This document shows, piece by piece, positions 63,787 through 64,000 of a stretch of DNA of 64,000 nucleotides. The position numbers were made by a program, and so were the translations under genes. How positions within the stretch are numbered: position 1 is the first letter of the stretch; every line of letters starts with the position of its first letter. Below the pieces are notes generated by a model, which was given only the letters and a program-made list of their open reading frames with translations, was not told where the DNA came from and ran no database searches. The stretch is taken from assembly GCA_003194525.1 (NCBI GenBank), contig NBIV01000075.1, positions 238,432 through 302,431 on the forward strand. The letters run 5' to 3'. Origin of the DNA: Gracilariopsis chorda (taxonomy: Eukaryota; Rhodophyta; Florideophyceae; Gracilariales; Gracilariaceae).

Positions 63787-64000
63787 TGTAACACAGAAGA
63801 CAGCCTACAAGCCAAGTCACGCCTGAACACCGTGATCGGCTTGTAGCTGTCATGTTCACAGACAGTAGCTAGCTTGTAGCTGTCATGTTCACAGACAGTA
63901 GCTAGCTTGTAGCTGTCATGTTCACAGACAGTAGCTAGCTTGTAGCTGTCATGTTCACAGACAGTAGCTAGCTCGTAGCTGTCATGTTCACAGACAGTAG
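63787..64000 (+). repeat. 3' LTR of the Gypsy element, partial
   Basis: Starts one base after the pol stop. The first ~85 bases match the 5' LTR, then the 33 bp repeat occurs at 63840, 63873, 63906, 63939 and 63972, running off the window. Confidence 0.88.

Larger units (their letters stand above)
58733..64000 (+). mobile_element. Chromodomain Gypsy LTR retrotransposon, 3' LTR cut by window edge
   Basis: 5' LTR, primer-binding site, gag, pol with protease, RT, RNase H, integrase and chromodomain, then the start of the 3' LTR at 63787. RT before integrase defines the Gypsy order. Pol is intact; gag has a frameshift near 59590 and an in-frame stop before pol. It is inserted in the recombinase element. 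Confidence 0.9.

Noticed and set aside
63840-64000. Regular 33 bp repeats resembling a CRISPR array
   Set aside because: The repeats are directly adjacent with no unique spacers, lie within an LTR, and the same array is in the 5' LTR.
1-64000. Prokaryotic or viral genome with operons, tRNA or rRNA genes
   Set aside because: Content is eukaryotic (MAPK, F-box and bromodomain homologues, LTR retroelements primed by a eukaryotic initiator tRNA). No tRNA or rRNA gene pattern was seen.

Overview
This window is eukaryotic, repeat-dominated DNA. It contains LTR and tyrosine-recombinase retroelements, a MAP-kinase-like gene, a split F-box gene, a TAF1-type bromodomain piece, and TATA and AATAAA signals. 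There are no operons, Shine-Dalgarno-led gene strings, rRNA or tRNA genes. The recognisable host-type genes need no introns, which suggests an intron-poor alga or other protist. The sequence alone does not place it further.

Layout. (1) 1-3567: decayed Copia element A on the minus strand, running off the left edge. (2) 3672-35223: a head-to-tail array of a ~5.62 kb unit. It has five full units, one 2.7 kb scrambled unit (U3) and a 0.74 kb terminal stub (U7). Each full unit carries a broken TAF1-like bromodomain fragment, an F-box-like gene and a MAPK-like gene on the plus strand, and a gag-protease retroelement fragment on the minus strand. (3) 35224-38870: a gene-poor stretch with an ankyrin-like relic and a pseudogene of the predicted ABC-class ATPase family. 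(4) 38878-43483: Copia B (minus), with 229 bp LTRs and a 5 bp target duplication, coding region broken. (5) 43750-46284: remnants of two older Gypsy elements, one with a chromodomain. (6) 46285-53306: Copia C (plus), 7.0 kb, with 266 bp LTRs differing at one base and intact gag and pol. A 466-codon antisense ORF lies between pol and the 3' LTR and looks like a papain-fold cysteine protease. (7) about 53800-58732: a decayed tyrosine-recombinase (DIRS-like) retroelement (minus) in the order recombinase, gag, RT, RNase H. (8) 58733 to the right edge: a chromodomain Gypsy element with full pol, inserted into (7); its LTRs contain a 33 bp minisatellite.

Insertion order can be read from the nesting: Copia C landed in the chromodomain Gypsy relic, and the right-hand Gypsy landed in the recombinase element. 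The points most worth following up are the antisense protease-like ORF in a very young Copia element, the amplified MAPK/F-box unit with two versions of the kinase activation motif, the hairpin that coincides with two array breakpoints, and the blended sequence of U3, which looks more like an assembly problem than biology.
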